Positions 9,322-18,103 of a DNA stretch of 64,000 nt are shown piece by piece. Position 1 is the stretch's first letter. The number at the start of each line of letters is the position of its first letter. Source of the DNA: GCA-002282575 sp964416645 (GTDB lineage: Bacteria; Pseudomonadota; Gammaproteobacteria; Thiomicrospirales; Thiomicrospiraceae); assembly GCA_964416645.1 (NCBI GenBank), contig CAYQEZ010000002.1:1-64000 (forward strand). Reading direction: 5' to 3'. Below the pieces are notes generated by a model that worked only from the letters and a program-made list of their open reading frames with translations, ran no database searches and was not told the origin of the DNA. Made by a program: the position numbers and the translations under genes.

Positions 9322-9906
9322 ATGCTGCTCATGATTGATAATTACGACTCCTTTACCTATAACCTGGTGCAATATTTTGGTGAGCTGGGTCAAGAGGTCA
9401 AGGTGATTCGTAATGACCATATCGACTTAGATGGCATTGCTGCCATGAAGCCGAAATATCTCATTATTTCACCTGGTCCTTGTAGCCCTACTGAAGCGGG
9501 CGTTTCTGTGCCTGCCATTCAGCGTTTTGCCGGTGAAATTCCGATTTTAGGTGTTTGTTTGGGGCATCAAAGTATTGGACAAGCCTTCGGCGGTCATATT
9601 GTGCGTGCTAAGCAAGTGATGCATGGTAAAACCTCACCTGTTTACCATCATAATGTCGGGGTTTTTAACGATATTCCCAATCCCGTTACTGTCACGCGTT
9701 ATCACTCATTGGTGATTGAGAAAGCAACCCTGCCCGATTGTTTAGAAGTGACTGCTTGGACCAACAACCCAGATGGCAGTATGGAAGAAATCATGGGCGT
9801 GCGTCATAAAACCCTGCCTGTTGAAGGGGTGCAGTTTCATCCCGAAAGTATTTTGACTGAATATGGACATAAGATGTTACAAAACTTTTTGGAGCAGCAC
9901 GCATGA
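9322..9906 (+). CDS. trpG: Anthranilate synthase glutamine amidotransferase subunit (TrpG/PabA)
   Basis: 194-residue class I glutamine amidotransferase that supplies ammonia to anthranilate synthase (and possibly to aminodeoxychorismate synthase). The nucleophile Cys79 lies in GVCLGHQSIGQ, and the His173-Glu175 pair lies in HPESI. The N-terminal MLLMIDNYDSFTYNL is the family hallmark. It overlaps trpD by ATGA. TrpE is not in the window. TrpG is favoured over PabA because trpD and trpC follow, but dual use is known for this family. Confidence 0.93.
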   Translation: MLLMIDNYDSFTYNLVQYFGELGQEVKVIRNDHIDLDGIAAMKPKYLIISPGPCSPTEAGVSVPAIQRFAGEIPILGVCLGHQSIGQAFGGHIVRAKQVMHGKTSPVYHHNVGVFNDIPNPVTVTRYHSLVIEKATLPDCLEVTAWTNNPDGSMEEIMGVRHKTLPVEGVQFHPESILTEYGHKMLQNFLEQHA

Positions 9907-10931
9907 TGGTCATTAAGCACTGGTTGGAAAAGTTATTAGCGAAAGAAAACCTTTCCCGTGACGAAATGACTGCGATGATGCAGGCTTTGATGGCAGGAGA
10001 ATTGACGGAAGCGCAAGCCGCCGCCTTGATTGTTGCTTTGCGTGCTAAGGGTGAAACGGTTGAAGAAATTGCCGCTGCCGCCAGCGTGATGCGTGCCTTG
10101 TCGCAAAAGGTGGTGACAGAGGATGCGTCGGTGTTGGTCGATACCTGCGGCACGGGTGGGGATGGTCAGCATACCTTTAATATCTCAACAACCGTGGCCT
10201 TTGTTGTGGCAGCGGCTGGCGCTAAGGTTGCTAAGCATGGTGGTCGTTCGGTCACATCGAGTTCGGGCAGCGCCGATGTGCTTGAAACAGCGGGCATGAA
10301 TCTCGCTGTAACGCCAGAGCAAACAGCTGCCTCAATCCGAGAGGTGGGCGTTGGGTTTCTATTCGCGCCTGCGCATCACAGTGCGATGAAGCACGTCGTT
10401 GGGGTGCGCAAAGCCTTGGGTGTGCGTACGCTCTTTAATTTGTTAGGACCTATCACTAATCCAGCAGGCGTACAACGTCAAGTGCTGGGTGTTTTTTCAA
10501 ACCAGTGGCTCGAGCCGATGGCGCAAGTGCTCAAAACCTTGGGTAGTAAAGCGGTTTGGGTGGTGCATGCTGATGATGGTTTGGATGAAATTTCAATTGC
10601 CACCAGCACGCAAGTCTCTGCTCTGAGTGAAGATGGGCAAATTCATTGTTTTAGTGTGTCGCCAGAAGATGTCGGTTATGCACGTCAATCCTTAGCAAGG
10701 ATAAAAGCTGGCACCAGAGAAGAAAGTTTAGCTATGATGCATCGTGTGTTCGATAATGAAGCTGGTCCTTGGCGAGATATAGTCTGCTTGAATGCGGGAG
10801 CTGCCTTGTTGGTAGCAGGGTTGGTTTCGAGCTTTGTGGAAGGGGTTCGTTTAGCCGAAACAACCTTAGCGTCAGGGGCTGCCAAAGCGAAGTTTGCGCA
10901 AGCGATTGCCTATTCTCAAGCAACACCATAA
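9903..10931 (+). CDS. trpD: Anthranilate phosphoribosyltransferase
   Basis: Second step of tryptophan synthesis: transfers phosphoribose from PRPP to anthranilate. The 342-residue length is normal. The PRPP-binding motif DTCGTGGDGQHTFNIST, then KHGGRSVTSSSGSADVLE and the Mg-binding DDGLDEIS are all present. It starts in the trpG stop (ATGATG; either ATG is possible). trpC follows after a 15-bp gap. Confidence 0.95.
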   Translation: MMVIKHWLEKLLAKENLSRDEMTAMMQALMAGELTEAQAAALIVALRAKGETVEEIAAAASVMRALSQKVVTEDASVLVDTCGTGGDGQHTFNISTTVAFVVAAAGAKVAKHGGRSVTSSSGSADVLETAGMNLAVTPEQTAASIREVGVGFLFAPAHHSAMKHVVGVRKALGVRTLFNLLGPITNPAGVQRQVLGVFSNQWLEPMAQVLKTLGSKAVWVVHADDGLDEISIATSTQVSALSEDGQIHCFSVSPEDVGYARQSLARIKAGTREESLAMMHRVFDNEAGPWRDIVCLNAGAALLVAGLVSSFVEGVRLAETTLASGAAKAKFAQAIAYSQATP

Positions 10932-10946
10932 TTAGAAATACTAGCC

Positions 10947-11747
10947 ATGTCAAACTCAACGATTTTAGATAAAATTAATGTGCGCAAGCGTGAAGAGGTT
11001 GCTGCAGCGCAAGCGGTGACGCCGATTAAACGTTTAGCTGAACAGGCACAACAACAAGCAGCTGCGAAGGATTTTGTTGGTGCACTGATTGCTAAAGCAA
11101 CGCAAAAACAGTCGGCGGTGATTGCAGAAATTAAAAAAGCCTCGCCCTCTAAAGGGGTGATTCGTCAGGATTTTGATCCTGTGGCGATTGCGCAAAGTTA
11201 TCAAGCACATGGTGCGACTTGTTTGTCGATTTTGACCGATGTCGATTTTTTTCAAGGCAGCCTGGATTATTTGCGTGCGGTACGTGCGGTGGTCGATTTG
11301 CCGATTATTCGCAAAGACTTCATCATTGATGATTACCAAATTGTTGAAGCCCGTGCAGCGGGTGCCGATGCGGTGTTGCTGATTGTTGCTTCGTTAGATG
11401 ATGCGCAGCTAGCGCACTTGTATCAAACGGCAACTGACTGGGGCATGAGCGTACTGGTTGAGGTGCATGATAGCGATGAGTTGGCACGTGCGTTGAAATT
11501 GCCACTGAAACTTGTGGGCATTAATAACCGTAATTTGAAGACCTTTGATGTGACCTTACAAACCACCATCGACTTGCTCAAACAAATGCCGGCGGGTATT
11601 ACGGTGGTTACTGAAAGTGGTATTTTGTCGGCAGAGGATGTGGCTTTGATGCATCAACACGAGGTTTACGCTTTTTTAGTCGGTGAAACCTTTATGCGCG
11701 CGCCAGATCCAGGTGTAGCCTTGTCTCAATTATTTGCTAGAGGTTAA
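10947..11747 (+). CDS. trpC: Indole-3-glycerol phosphate synthase
   Basis: TIM-barrel enzyme converting CdRP to indole-3-glycerol phosphate; 266 residues, the monofunctional form without a fused TrpF. The motifs AEIKKASPSKG, FQGSLDYL, LPIIRKDF, GINNRNLKTF and VTESGI are intact and contain the catalytic Lys and Glu residues. Third gene of the trpGDC unit, followed within a few bases by the OsmC gene. Confidence 0.96.
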   Translation: MSNSTILDKINVRKREEVAAAQAVTPIKRLAEQAQQQAAAKDFVGALIAKATQKQSAVIAEIKKASPSKGVIRQDFDPVAIAQSYQAHGATCLSILTDVDFFQGSLDYLRAVRAVVDLPIIRKDFIIDDYQIVEARAAGADAVLLIVASLDDAQLAHLYQTATDWGMSVLVEVHDSDELARALKLPLKLVGINNRNLKTFDVTLQTTIDLLKQMPAGITVVTESGILSAEDVALMHQHEVYAFLVGETFMRAPDPGVALSQLFARG

Positions 11748-11751
11748 TGTA

Positions 11752-12165
11752 ATGAAAGCCAGTGTTCAATGGTGTCAGGATCGTTTGTTTTTAGGTAAGT
11801 CGGGCAGCGGTCATGCGGTGGTGATGGATGGTCCTCCCGAAGCAGGGGGGCAAAATTTGGGCGTGCGTCCAATGGAAATGCTGTTGTTGGGCATGGGCGG
11901 CTGTGCCAGTTTTGATGTGGTGTCGATTTTAGAAAAAATGCAGCAACCCATTAAGGCTTGTGTGGCCGAGCTGCAAGCCGAACGTGCCGATAGTGAGCCT
12001 AAGGTGTTCACACGCATTAATATTCATTTCAAAATTTCAGGCGCGGTGGATGCAACTAAAGCAGAACGTGCGGTGAAATTGTCGGCAGAAAAATATTGCT
12101 CAGCCTCGATTATGCTGGGTAAAGTGGCTGAAATTACCCATAGTTTTGAAGTGGTTGCCGACTAG
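11752..12165 (+). CDS. OsmC family peroxiredoxin-like protein
   Basis: About 137 residues of the OsmC/Ohr fold, thiol-dependent proteins that reduce organic hydroperoxides in some members. The typical helix LGMGGCASFDVVSILEKM carries one candidate reactive Cys, and a second appears in KYCSASIML. I chose the ATG at 11752, which has GAGGTT at the right distance, over a TTG inside trpC. The trpGDC-osmC-speD order resembles that of pseudomonads, where a crp/vfr gene lies between; that gene is absent here. The exact substrate is unknown. Confidence 0.85.
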   Translation: MKASVQWCQDRLFLGKSGSGHAVVMDGPPEAGGQNLGVRPMEMLLLGMGGCASFDVVSILEKMQQPIKACVAELQAERADSEPKVFTRINIHFKISGAVDATKAERAVKLSAEKYCSASIMLGKVAEITHSFEVVAD

Positions 12166-12180
12166 GGTTTTTGTTAAACC

Positions 12181-12209
12181 TTGAATTTATAAGGAAATTG
12201 TGGCATAAT
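12181..12209 (+). promoter_or_regulatory. Candidate sigma-70 promoter for speDE
   Basis: TTGAAT (12181-12186) and CATAAT (12204-12209) are spaced by 17 bp, 25 bp before the candidate speD start. Both hexamers match the consensus at four or five of six positions. This would separate speDE from the trpGDC-osmC transcript. Confidence 0.5.
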
Positions 12210-12233
12210 TTTCTGCTATGTTAACTGCAGAGG

Positions 12234-12707
12234 GTGCCGCAATTGTTCCATTCGCAACAATCCAGCGACGCTTCGACTGAAGCGAAAAACGTATGGCCAA
12301 GCCATAATAACATCGACGCTCAAACACTTGAACCCGCCGATCATTTCATCACCAAAAATGGCATGACTTACGCTGGCACACACATCATTATTGATTTGTG
12401 GGGTGCTTCGCGCTTGGATGAGTTAGAACTGATGGAAGACACCCTCATTGAAGCGGTGAAACAGGTGCAAGCGACCTTGCTACACATTCATTTGCATCAT
12501 TTTCAGCCTAATGGCGGCATTTCTGGCGTGGCGGTATTAGCCGAGTCACACATTTCGGTACATACTTGGCCAGAGCGTGGCTATGCCGCTTTCGATGTCT
12601 TTACCTGTGGTGATTCGATGCCCGAGAAAGCGGTAGATGTGTTAAAAGCTGCTTTTAATCCCGATGAAGTGAATGTGTTAACCCATTTACGTGGGCGTAT
12701 TGCTTAA
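12234..12707 (+). CDS. speD: S-adenosylmethionine decarboxylase proenzyme
   Basis: Makes decarboxylated SAM for the spermidine synthase encoded next. The 157-residue proenzyme belongs to the short, self-cleaving class. Cleavage should occur in AESHISVHTWPERG, before the Ser that becomes the pyruvoyl group; the Cys in DVFTCGDS is the conserved catalytic one. The start is uncertain. No ATG fits upstream: GTG at 12234 touches the GAGG ribosome-binding site, whereas TTG at 12243 has a 9-bp spacing. The stop overlaps the speE start by one base. Confidence 0.9.
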   Translation: MPQLFHSQQSSDASTEAKNVWPSHNNIDAQTLEPADHFITKNGMTYAGTHIIIDLWGASRLDELELMEDTLIEAVKQVQATLLHIHLHHFQPNGGISGVAVLAESHISVHTWPERGYAAFDVFTCGDSMPEKAVDVLKAAFNPDEVNVLTHLRGRIA

Positions 12708-13579
12708 TGTCGCAGCGTTCGATGAAAAAAATGCTGGTTGAACAACTCTATGCAGGCTACGGTCAATCTTTTGAGGTGACAGAACAGCTCTTTGCTTTAG
12801 ATACGGGTTTTCAACGACTGGAAATCTTCACGAATCCGTTGTTAGGTCGAGTCATGACGTTAGACGGTGTGGTGCAAACCACTGAAAAAGACGAATTCGT
12901 TTACCACGAGATGCTAACCCATGTTCCCTTGTTAGCCCATGCTCATCCCAAACGTGTGTTGATTATTGGCGGCGGAGATGGCGGTATTCTGCGTGAGGTG
13001 CTTAAGCACGCTTGTGTTGAACAAGTCACTATGGTTGAAATTGATGCGGCGGTGATTGAGATGGCGAAGCAATATTTTCCCGCTCATTCCGCTGGCGCTT
13101 TTGACGATGCGCGCTTGAAATTGGTGATTGGTGACGGCGTTGCTTTCGTCAATGAAACCAGCGAGCGTTTTGATGTGGTCATCTCTGACTCGACCGATCC
13201 TTACGGCTCAGCCGAGGCGCTGTTCAGTGCTGATTTTTATACCGCCATTCGTCGTTGCTTGAATGATGGCGGTGTGTTTGTCGCGCAAAACGGTGTGCCG
13301 TTTTACCAGATGGATGAATTGCTCGATACTGCTCGTCGCTTCAAGCCGTTATTTGCCGATAGTTACTTTTTTACCGCAGCTGTACCGACTTATGTCGGTG
13401 GTGTCATGACCTTGGCATGGGGTGCAACAGATGCTGCTTTGCGTCAAACGTCTTTAGCTGTGTTGACGGAGCGCTTCGTTCAGCGAGACTTGGTGACGCG
13501 TTATTACACGCCCGAAATGCATCTGGCTAGTTTTGCCCTGCCGAGATATGTCGAACAGACCATTCAGTCAGTCGGCTAA
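12707..13579 (+). CDS. speE: Polyamine aminopropyltransferase (spermidine synthase)
   Basis: Transfers aminopropyl from decarboxylated SAM to putrescine. The 290 residues include the N-terminal substrate motif LDGVVQTTEKDEFVYHEML, the nucleotide-binding VLIIGGGDGG, and the catalytic DSTDPYG region. It is coupled to speD by a one-base overlap (TAATG). An in-frame ATG at 12722 is an alternative start. MTA, its by-product, could be recycled by the nucleosidase at 59725-60435. Confidence 0.95.
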   Translation: MSQRSMKKMLVEQLYAGYGQSFEVTEQLFALDTGFQRLEIFTNPLLGRVMTLDGVVQTTEKDEFVYHEMLTHVPLLAHAHPKRVLIIGGGDGGILREVLKHACVEQVTMVEIDAAVIEMAKQYFPAHSAGAFDDARLKLVIGDGVAFVNETSERFDVVISDSTDPYGSAEALFSADFYTAIRRCLNDGGVFVAQNGVPFYQMDELLDTARRFKPLFADSYFFTAAVPTYVGGVMTLAWGATDAALRQTSLAVLTERFVQRDLVTRYYTPEMHLASFALPRYVEQTIQSVG

Positions 13580-13582
13580 TCG

Positions 13583-14875
13583 CTAAATGGAGGCCTCGGG
13601 CGCTGACTCTTGCGCCCAGCAGGCTTGTTGAATCACTTCAATAAAGGTCGTTAATAAAGTCTCTCGTTCGCTGATCGTCATGGTATAAGCAGGGGTCAGA
13701 TAAACCCAAGTGGCAAAGGGACGAATCCAAATGCCAGCACTAATGGCTCTACTTTGAGTGGCTGCGGCCAAACCAGCCGAAGCCATTTCCACTACCGCCA
13801 CATGCCCTAACACTCGAACATCAACAATGCCTTCAATCTGTTGTAACTGTGTCAGTCGCGCTGTCATTTCTTGTTGCCAAGTGGCTACCTGGGATTGCCA
13901 ATCTAGTTCATCGAGCAAGTTTAGGCTGGCGCTAGCACAAGCGCAAGCAAGCGCATTCGCCATATAAGTTGGACCATGCATGAATTTGTGTGGTGAATGC
14001 CCACTGATGGCGTCGCTAATGGCTTGACTGGCACAAGTTGCCGCCAATGTGAGCATACCGCCTGTTAGCGCTTTACCCAGACAGACAATATCGGCATCAA
14101 TACCCGCATGGCGATGGGCATAATAAGCCCCTGTTTTGCCAAATCCCGTGGCGATTTCATCGCAAATCAGCAACACGTCATAACGCTGACAGAGTTGTTG
14201 TGCGCCTTGCAAATAGCGGGGCGAGTAAAAGTTCATAGCCCCAGCGCCTTGCCAAATGGGTTCGAGAATCAAGGCAGCAATCTGTTGATGATGTTCTGCT
14301 AAACAGGCTTCTAGGGCTAATAAAGCAGGGGCATGAGCATCCTGCGCGTCAAATCCATACACAGGAGGTGGCACAAAAAAGGTGGTTTCACTGGCTTGAC
14401 GAAAGTGCTGGTGCAAGCTATCAGGATCACTGACACTCATCGCTCCCCAAGTGTCACCATGATAGCCATGTTGTAAGGCCACAAAACGATTTTTTTGTGG
14501 CTGAGCCAGCGCAGACCAGTATTGTCGCGCCATTTTCAAGGCAACTTCCACCGCGACGGATCCTGAATCACTGAAAAAAATAGCAGGGTTGTGCGGAAGC
14601 CTTAAGGCTAGCTGTTCGGCCAGTTGTTCGGCAGCTGGATGATTTAGACCACCAAACATGACATGAGAAAGGCGTTGGCTTTGCTGGTTAATGGCTTCGA
14701 CTAACGCAGGATGGTTGTAGCCAAAAATCGCTGTCCACCAACTGGCAATACCATCTAATAAATGACGACCATCGTTAAGGTATAGTCGGTGCTCTTGAGT
14801 GCGTGTAATGTCTAGCGGTAGGGGCTTGGCTGGCAGACTGTTGTATGGGTGCCAAGCCTTGGATGAATTAGGCAT
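13583..14875 (-). CDS. bioA: Adenosylmethionine-8-amino-7-oxononanoate aminotransferase
   Basis: PLP enzyme of biotin synthesis that uses SAM as amino donor to make DAPA. The 430 residues include the BioA-specific WHPYNSL start, SWWTAIFGYNHP, the cofactor motif DSGSVAVEVALKMARQYW, EPIWQGAGAM, the DE pair in LLICDEIATGFG and the PLP Lys in CLGKALTGGM. It is isolated from bioB, F, C and D. A membrane-protein gene lies 6 bp upstream in the same direction, so they may share a transcript starting before the aminotransferase at 16619. It converges on speE with a 3-bp gap. Confidence 0.93.
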   Translation of the reverse strand: MPNSSKAWHPYNSLPAKPLPLDITRTQEHRLYLNDGRHLLDGIASWWTAIFGYNHPALVEAINQQSQRLSHVMFGGLNHPAAEQLAEQLALRLPHNPAIFFSDSGSVAVEVALKMARQYWSALAQPQKNRFVALQHGYHGDTWGAMSVSDPDSLHQHFRQASETTFFVPPPVYGFDAQDAHAPALLALEACLAEHHQQIAALILEPIWQGAGAMNFYSPRYLQGAQQLCQRYDVLLICDEIATGFGKTGAYYAHRHAGIDADIVCLGKALTGGMLTLAATCASQAISDAISGHSPHKFMHGPTYMANALACACASASLNLLDELDWQSQVATWQQEMTARLTQLQQIEGIVDVRVLGHVAVVEMASAGLAAATQSRAISAGIWIRPFATWVYLTPAYTMTISERETLLTTFIEVIQQACWAQESAPEASI

Positions 14876-14881
14876 TAGCTT

Positions 14882-15415
14882 TCACATTCTTGCTTCTTTA
14901 GGTGCTTGATCGAGTACATCCAATGGACGTTGTTTAGGGCGGGTAAAGCGCATCACACTGTAAGTAATAATCGAAACGCCTAAAATGCTGACAAAATAAA
15001 TACCAAAAGAGAAGAGAGTAATGAAAAACGGTCCGCCGGGAATGGGGATATTGAGAAAAAAGGGTTCTCCCTGTCCCAGATAAATTGAACCGAGCATGGC
15101 ACCCGCGATAATCGCAATGGAATCGAGAATCCACGCATGAATGACTTTTTGCGCCATACGGGATAATAGAAAGCTTTGTAAAAAGGCATTAACAACAAAA
15201 ATACCCAATAAAATGGGCACAAACCACTGTGAAAATAAGAAGATATGTTCATAAATGAACATCCACATATCCGGCAAGGGTATGTCGCTGTTGGTGGGTA
15301 GTTGGTCAACAAAGTTGAACAAACCAACGGTAAGAAAGCTCAGCCAGAATACCAAAAAGGTATCAAAAAAATTGGCGATGGCATAGCTGATAAAGCTATC
15401 TGGCTGGTTTTTCAT
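14882..15415 (-). CDS. Multi-pass membrane protein of unknown function
   Basis: 177 residues with about four hydrophobic segments near residues 10-35, 55-80, 92-115 and 125-150, and a charged C-terminal tail (TRPKQRPLDV). The start MKNQPDSFISYAIANFFDTF resembles RDD-type membrane proteins, but I do not see a clear RDD signature. It lies between the aspartate aminotransferase and bioA, all on the minus strand, so co-transcription is likely. No function is proposed. Confidence 0.6.
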   Translation of the reverse strand: MKNQPDSFISYAIANFFDTFLVFWLSFLTVGLFNFVDQLPTNSDIPLPDMWMFIYEHIFLFSQWFVPILLGIFVVNAFLQSFLLSRMAQKVIHAWILDSIAIIAGAMLGSIYLGQGEPFFLNIPIPGGPFFITLFSFGIYFVSILGVSIITYSVMRFTRPKQRPLDVLDQAPKEARM

Positions 15416-15428
15416 GTTGGAGTATTAA

Positions 15429-16619
15429 TTAATTGTGCGTGTTTTTTGCTAAAAAATCCGCCAAACGCGTCATGGCGCCTTGTAATTCTTCCATACTGGT
15501 GGCAAAAGACAAGCGCATATAGCCTTCGCTACCGAATGCAGAGCCTGGCACTAACGCTAAGTCACTTTCTTCTAAAATGCGGGTTGCCAGTTGGGTGTCG
15601 GTTGCACAGCCTGTAGCTTGCATAGCGCCACGCACATCGAAGAAATTATAGAAGGCACCATCAGGAGATAAAGCTGTAATGCCTGGCATGGCATTCAGTG
15701 CTTGGGTAATAAAAGCACTGCGAGCTTTGAATGCTTTGACCATATCACCAATAAAGGTCTGATCGCCATTTAATGCAGTTACCGTTGCCGCTTGTGAAAT
15801 GGAGCAGGGGTTAGACGTGCTTTGTGATTGCACTTTTTTCATTTCATTAATCAGCGCTAAAGGACCAGCACAGTAGCCAATACGCCAACCTGTCATGCTG
15901 TAGGCTTTAGACACGCCGTTCAGCGTCACGGTACGTCCGACCATTTCAGGACAAGCATTTAACCAAGTGCTAAAAGGCGTTTCACCCAGAATAATGTGTT
16001 CGTACATGTCATCAGTCGCAATCAAAATGTTGGGATGATTGGCCAACACATCACCCAAAGCACGCATTTCCGCTTGGCTATAAACGGCACCCGTTGGGTT
16101 AGAAGGGCTATTGATAACAAACAGCTTGGTTTTGTCGCTAATCGAAGAAGCCAGCTGCTCGGGCGTAATTTTAAAACCCTGTTCAATACCTGCTTGCACC
16201 ACGACAGGTTTGCCGCCCGCTAACAGCACCATATCTGGATAAGAAACCCAGTAGGGAGCAGGAATAATCACTTCATCGCCAGCATTCAAGTAGGCTTGGC
16301 ACAGGTTGTAGAAGCTTTGTTTGCCGCCTGATGAGACTAAAATTTGTTTTGCTGTGTAGTCTAATCCATTTTCGCGTTTGAACTTAGCAATGATGGCTTC
16401 TTTGAGCTCGGGTGTGCCATCGACAGCCGTGTAGCGTGTTTTGCCCGCTTCAATCGCATCAATGCCTGCTTGACGAATATGCGCAGGTGTAGGAAAGTCA
16501 GGCTCACCCGCACCTAGGCTAATAATGTCACGTCCCTGACGTTTGAGTTCGAGGGCACGAGCAGTGACCACTAAGGTCGGAGATTCCTTGACGGCAAGGA
16601 CGCGTTGAGCGAGTTGCAT
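15429..16619 (-). CDS. Class I/II pyridoxal-phosphate aminotransferase, aspartate aminotransferase type
   Basis: 396-residue fold-type I aminotransferase of the bacterial aspartate/prephenate subgroup (AspB/AatA-like). The N-terminus SPTLVVTARALELKRQGRDI and LGAGEPDFPTPAHI are characteristic. Further motifs are NSPSNPTGAVYS, the DDMYEHI Asp-Tyr pair and the Schiff-base Lys in NGVSKAYSMTGWRIGY. Expected activity is aspartate plus 2-oxoglutarate to oxaloacetate plus glutamate; some relatives also act on aromatic or prephenate substrates. A 13-bp gap separates it from the downstream membrane-protein gene. Confidence 0.9.
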   Translation of the reverse strand: MQLAQRVLAVKESPTLVVTARALELKRQGRDIISLGAGEPDFPTPAHIRQAGIDAIEAGKTRYTAVDGTPELKEAIIAKFKRENGLDYTAKQILVSSGGKQSFYNLCQAYLNAGDEVIIPAPYWVSYPDMVLLAGGKPVVVQAGIEQGFKITPEQLASSISDKTKLFVINSPSNPTGAVYSQAEMRALGDVLANHPNILIATDDMYEHIILGETPFSTWLNACPEMVGRTVTLNGVSKAYSMTGWRIGYCAGPLALINEMKKVQSQSTSNPCSISQAATVTALNGDQTFIGDMVKAFKARSAFITQALNAMPGITALSPDGAFYNFFDVRGAMQATGCATDTQLATRILEESDLALVPGSAFGSEGYMRLSFATSMEELQGAMTRLADFLAKNTHN

Positions 16620-16710
16620 GATGGTGATGACTTCTCTTTTACGAAAGTGGGGGCATATTTAATTAAATATTCATAATTATAGCGAAATTTTGGCGCTAAT
16701 CCTAGGAGAT

Positions 16711-17391
16711 TTAACCATTTGGCGTGCTTTTTAACAGGGCTGCGTTAATGCGAATTTGAATGCGTCGATTTTGCGCTTTGTGTTCTGGGCGATCATTGTC
16801 GATGAGAGGGGAGAATTCACCTTTTCCAGCAAGGCTAAAGTGTTCAGGAGGAAGCTTTGATTCGCTTTGCAGTTGCATCATCACCGCTTGCGCACGCAAG
16901 GCCGACAATTGCCAGTTGTTGCGTAAGGGACTTGTAGTGGCAATGGCATCGTTGTCGGTGTGTCCTTCAATAATAATGTCGGTATGCCATTTCAGTCCAG
17001 CGGCTTGCATCGATTGAATAAGTTTGGGATAGTTTTCAGGCACTTGAATGATCGCAAGTTGGGGTAGCTGCTGAGCAATGCGTTGGATCAATGCGCTGAG
17101 CGTGGCTGAGGGTTGCGTTTTCGCGCTTTCAAAAGCATCGGGCGTATTGATGGTTATTAAAATGCCTTCGTTATCACGTGATAGACTGACGCCAGTGAGC
17201 TGTTCTTCAGTTAAGGCTAGTTCCAGTGTGCGATAGCTACGTTCAATTTGACCATCAATCCATTGATGGACTTGTTTGACATCGCCTTTGTTTAACACGA
17301 GTGTCATGATAAAAAAGCAAATGAGTAAGGTAACTAAATCACCAAAGGAGAGTAGCCAGCTTTTGCGTGCGTTACGTTCATGGCGTGTCAT
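16711..17391 (-). CDS. MotB-like stator protein with channel Asp
   Basis: 226 residues. One N-terminal membrane helix, WLLSFGDLVTLLICFFIM, carries Asp18 at the position of the MotB proton-binding aspartate. The C-terminal OmpA/MotB peptidoglycan-binding domain has EGHTDNDAI and the RRIQIRI end motif. It would anchor a MotA complex to the wall and conduct ions. It is the last gene of a motA-motB2-motB1 unit and overlaps motB2 by 14 bp. No flagellar structural gene is adjacent, so the driven machine could be a flagellum encoded elsewhere or another rotary device. Confidence 0.85.
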   Translation of the reverse strand: MTRHERNARKSWLLSFGDLVTLLICFFIMTLVLNKGDVKQVHQWIDGQIERSYRTLELALTEEQLTGVSLSRDNEGILITINTPDAFESAKTQPSATLSALIQRIAQQLPQLAIIQVPENYPKLIQSMQAAGLKWHTDIIIEGHTDNDAIATTSPLRNNWQLSALRAQAVMMQLQSESKLPPEHFSLAGKGEFSPLIDNDRPEHKAQNRRIQIRINAALLKSTPNG

Positions 17392-18103
17392 GAACGTACT
17401 GCTTCTGATGGATATTCAGTTGAATATAGATTTCAATACGACGATTATCGGCGTAGTTCATGACATGGTTTTTAGGTCTAAAACTACCGAGTCCAGCAAT
17501 GGCAAAGGTTTTGGCAGGCAGTTGTAGTTTTTGTTCCAATAACTCTTGAATGGTCATTGCACGTGCGGTGGATAATTCCCAGTTGCTGGGAAAACGTGCG
17601 CTTTTCATGGGTTGTGCGTCGGTATGGCCTTCTACCAAAAGTTGCAGCTGTAACTGTTTTGTGCCACGTGTCACGGCTTGAATCTGTTGATCATGTCGTT
17701 GAGTGAAAGACGCCAGTTGTAATTGATTCAGTAGTACGCTCAGTTCAATCAGTCGATTTTGCCAAGCGGGTGCGAGTTTGTCAGAGCCGAGTGGAAACAG
17801 TTCATCGCCACTATCTTGCATGTGTAATGTTAAACGTATGCCTTTACTAACGGTGTTTTCAACTTGTAACCAATCCAGTTTAAACTGTTTTTTAATGGCG
17901 AGCGTTTGCTTAAACAGTTGCATTTGTACCTTTTGAAAATGGCGCTTTTCACTGTTTTGTTCGAAGGTAATCAGATTCATCGACAGAATAAAGAAGGCGA
18001 GTAAGGAGGTGAAGAGCGAAATGTAGGTGAGTAGCCAAGCACTTTCTCGATCCATCTTGGGGAAGTTAACTGAAAGAGAGGGTTTTAAACGATGGCCGTT
18101 CAT
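17378..18103 (-). CDS. MotB-like protein lacking the channel Asp
   Basis: 241 residues with the same plan as the downstream MotB: one N-terminal helix (about 22-45) and a C-terminal OmpA-type domain with EGHTDAQPM and NRRIEIYI. Aligning WLLTYISLFTSLLAFF with WLLSFGDLVTLLICFF puts Ser29 where the neighbour has Asp18, so this copy should not bind the coupling proton or sodium. The linker is longer and rich in Gln, Lys and Leu. It begins in the motA stop (ATGA). It may form a mixed dimer with the other MotB or act as a wall anchor or regulator. Confidence 0.8.
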   Translation of the reverse strand: MNGHRLKPSLSVNFPKMDRESAWLLTYISLFTSLLAFFILSMNLITFEQNSEKRHFQKVQMQLFKQTLAIKKQFKLDWLQVENTVSKGIRLTLHMQDSGDELFPLGSDKLAPAWQNRLIELSVLLNQLQLASFTQRHDQQIQAVTRGTKQLQLQLLVEGHTDAQPMKSARFPSNWELSTARAMTIQELLEQKLQLPAKTFAIAGLGSFRPKNHVMNYADNRRIEIYIQLNIHQKQYVHDTP

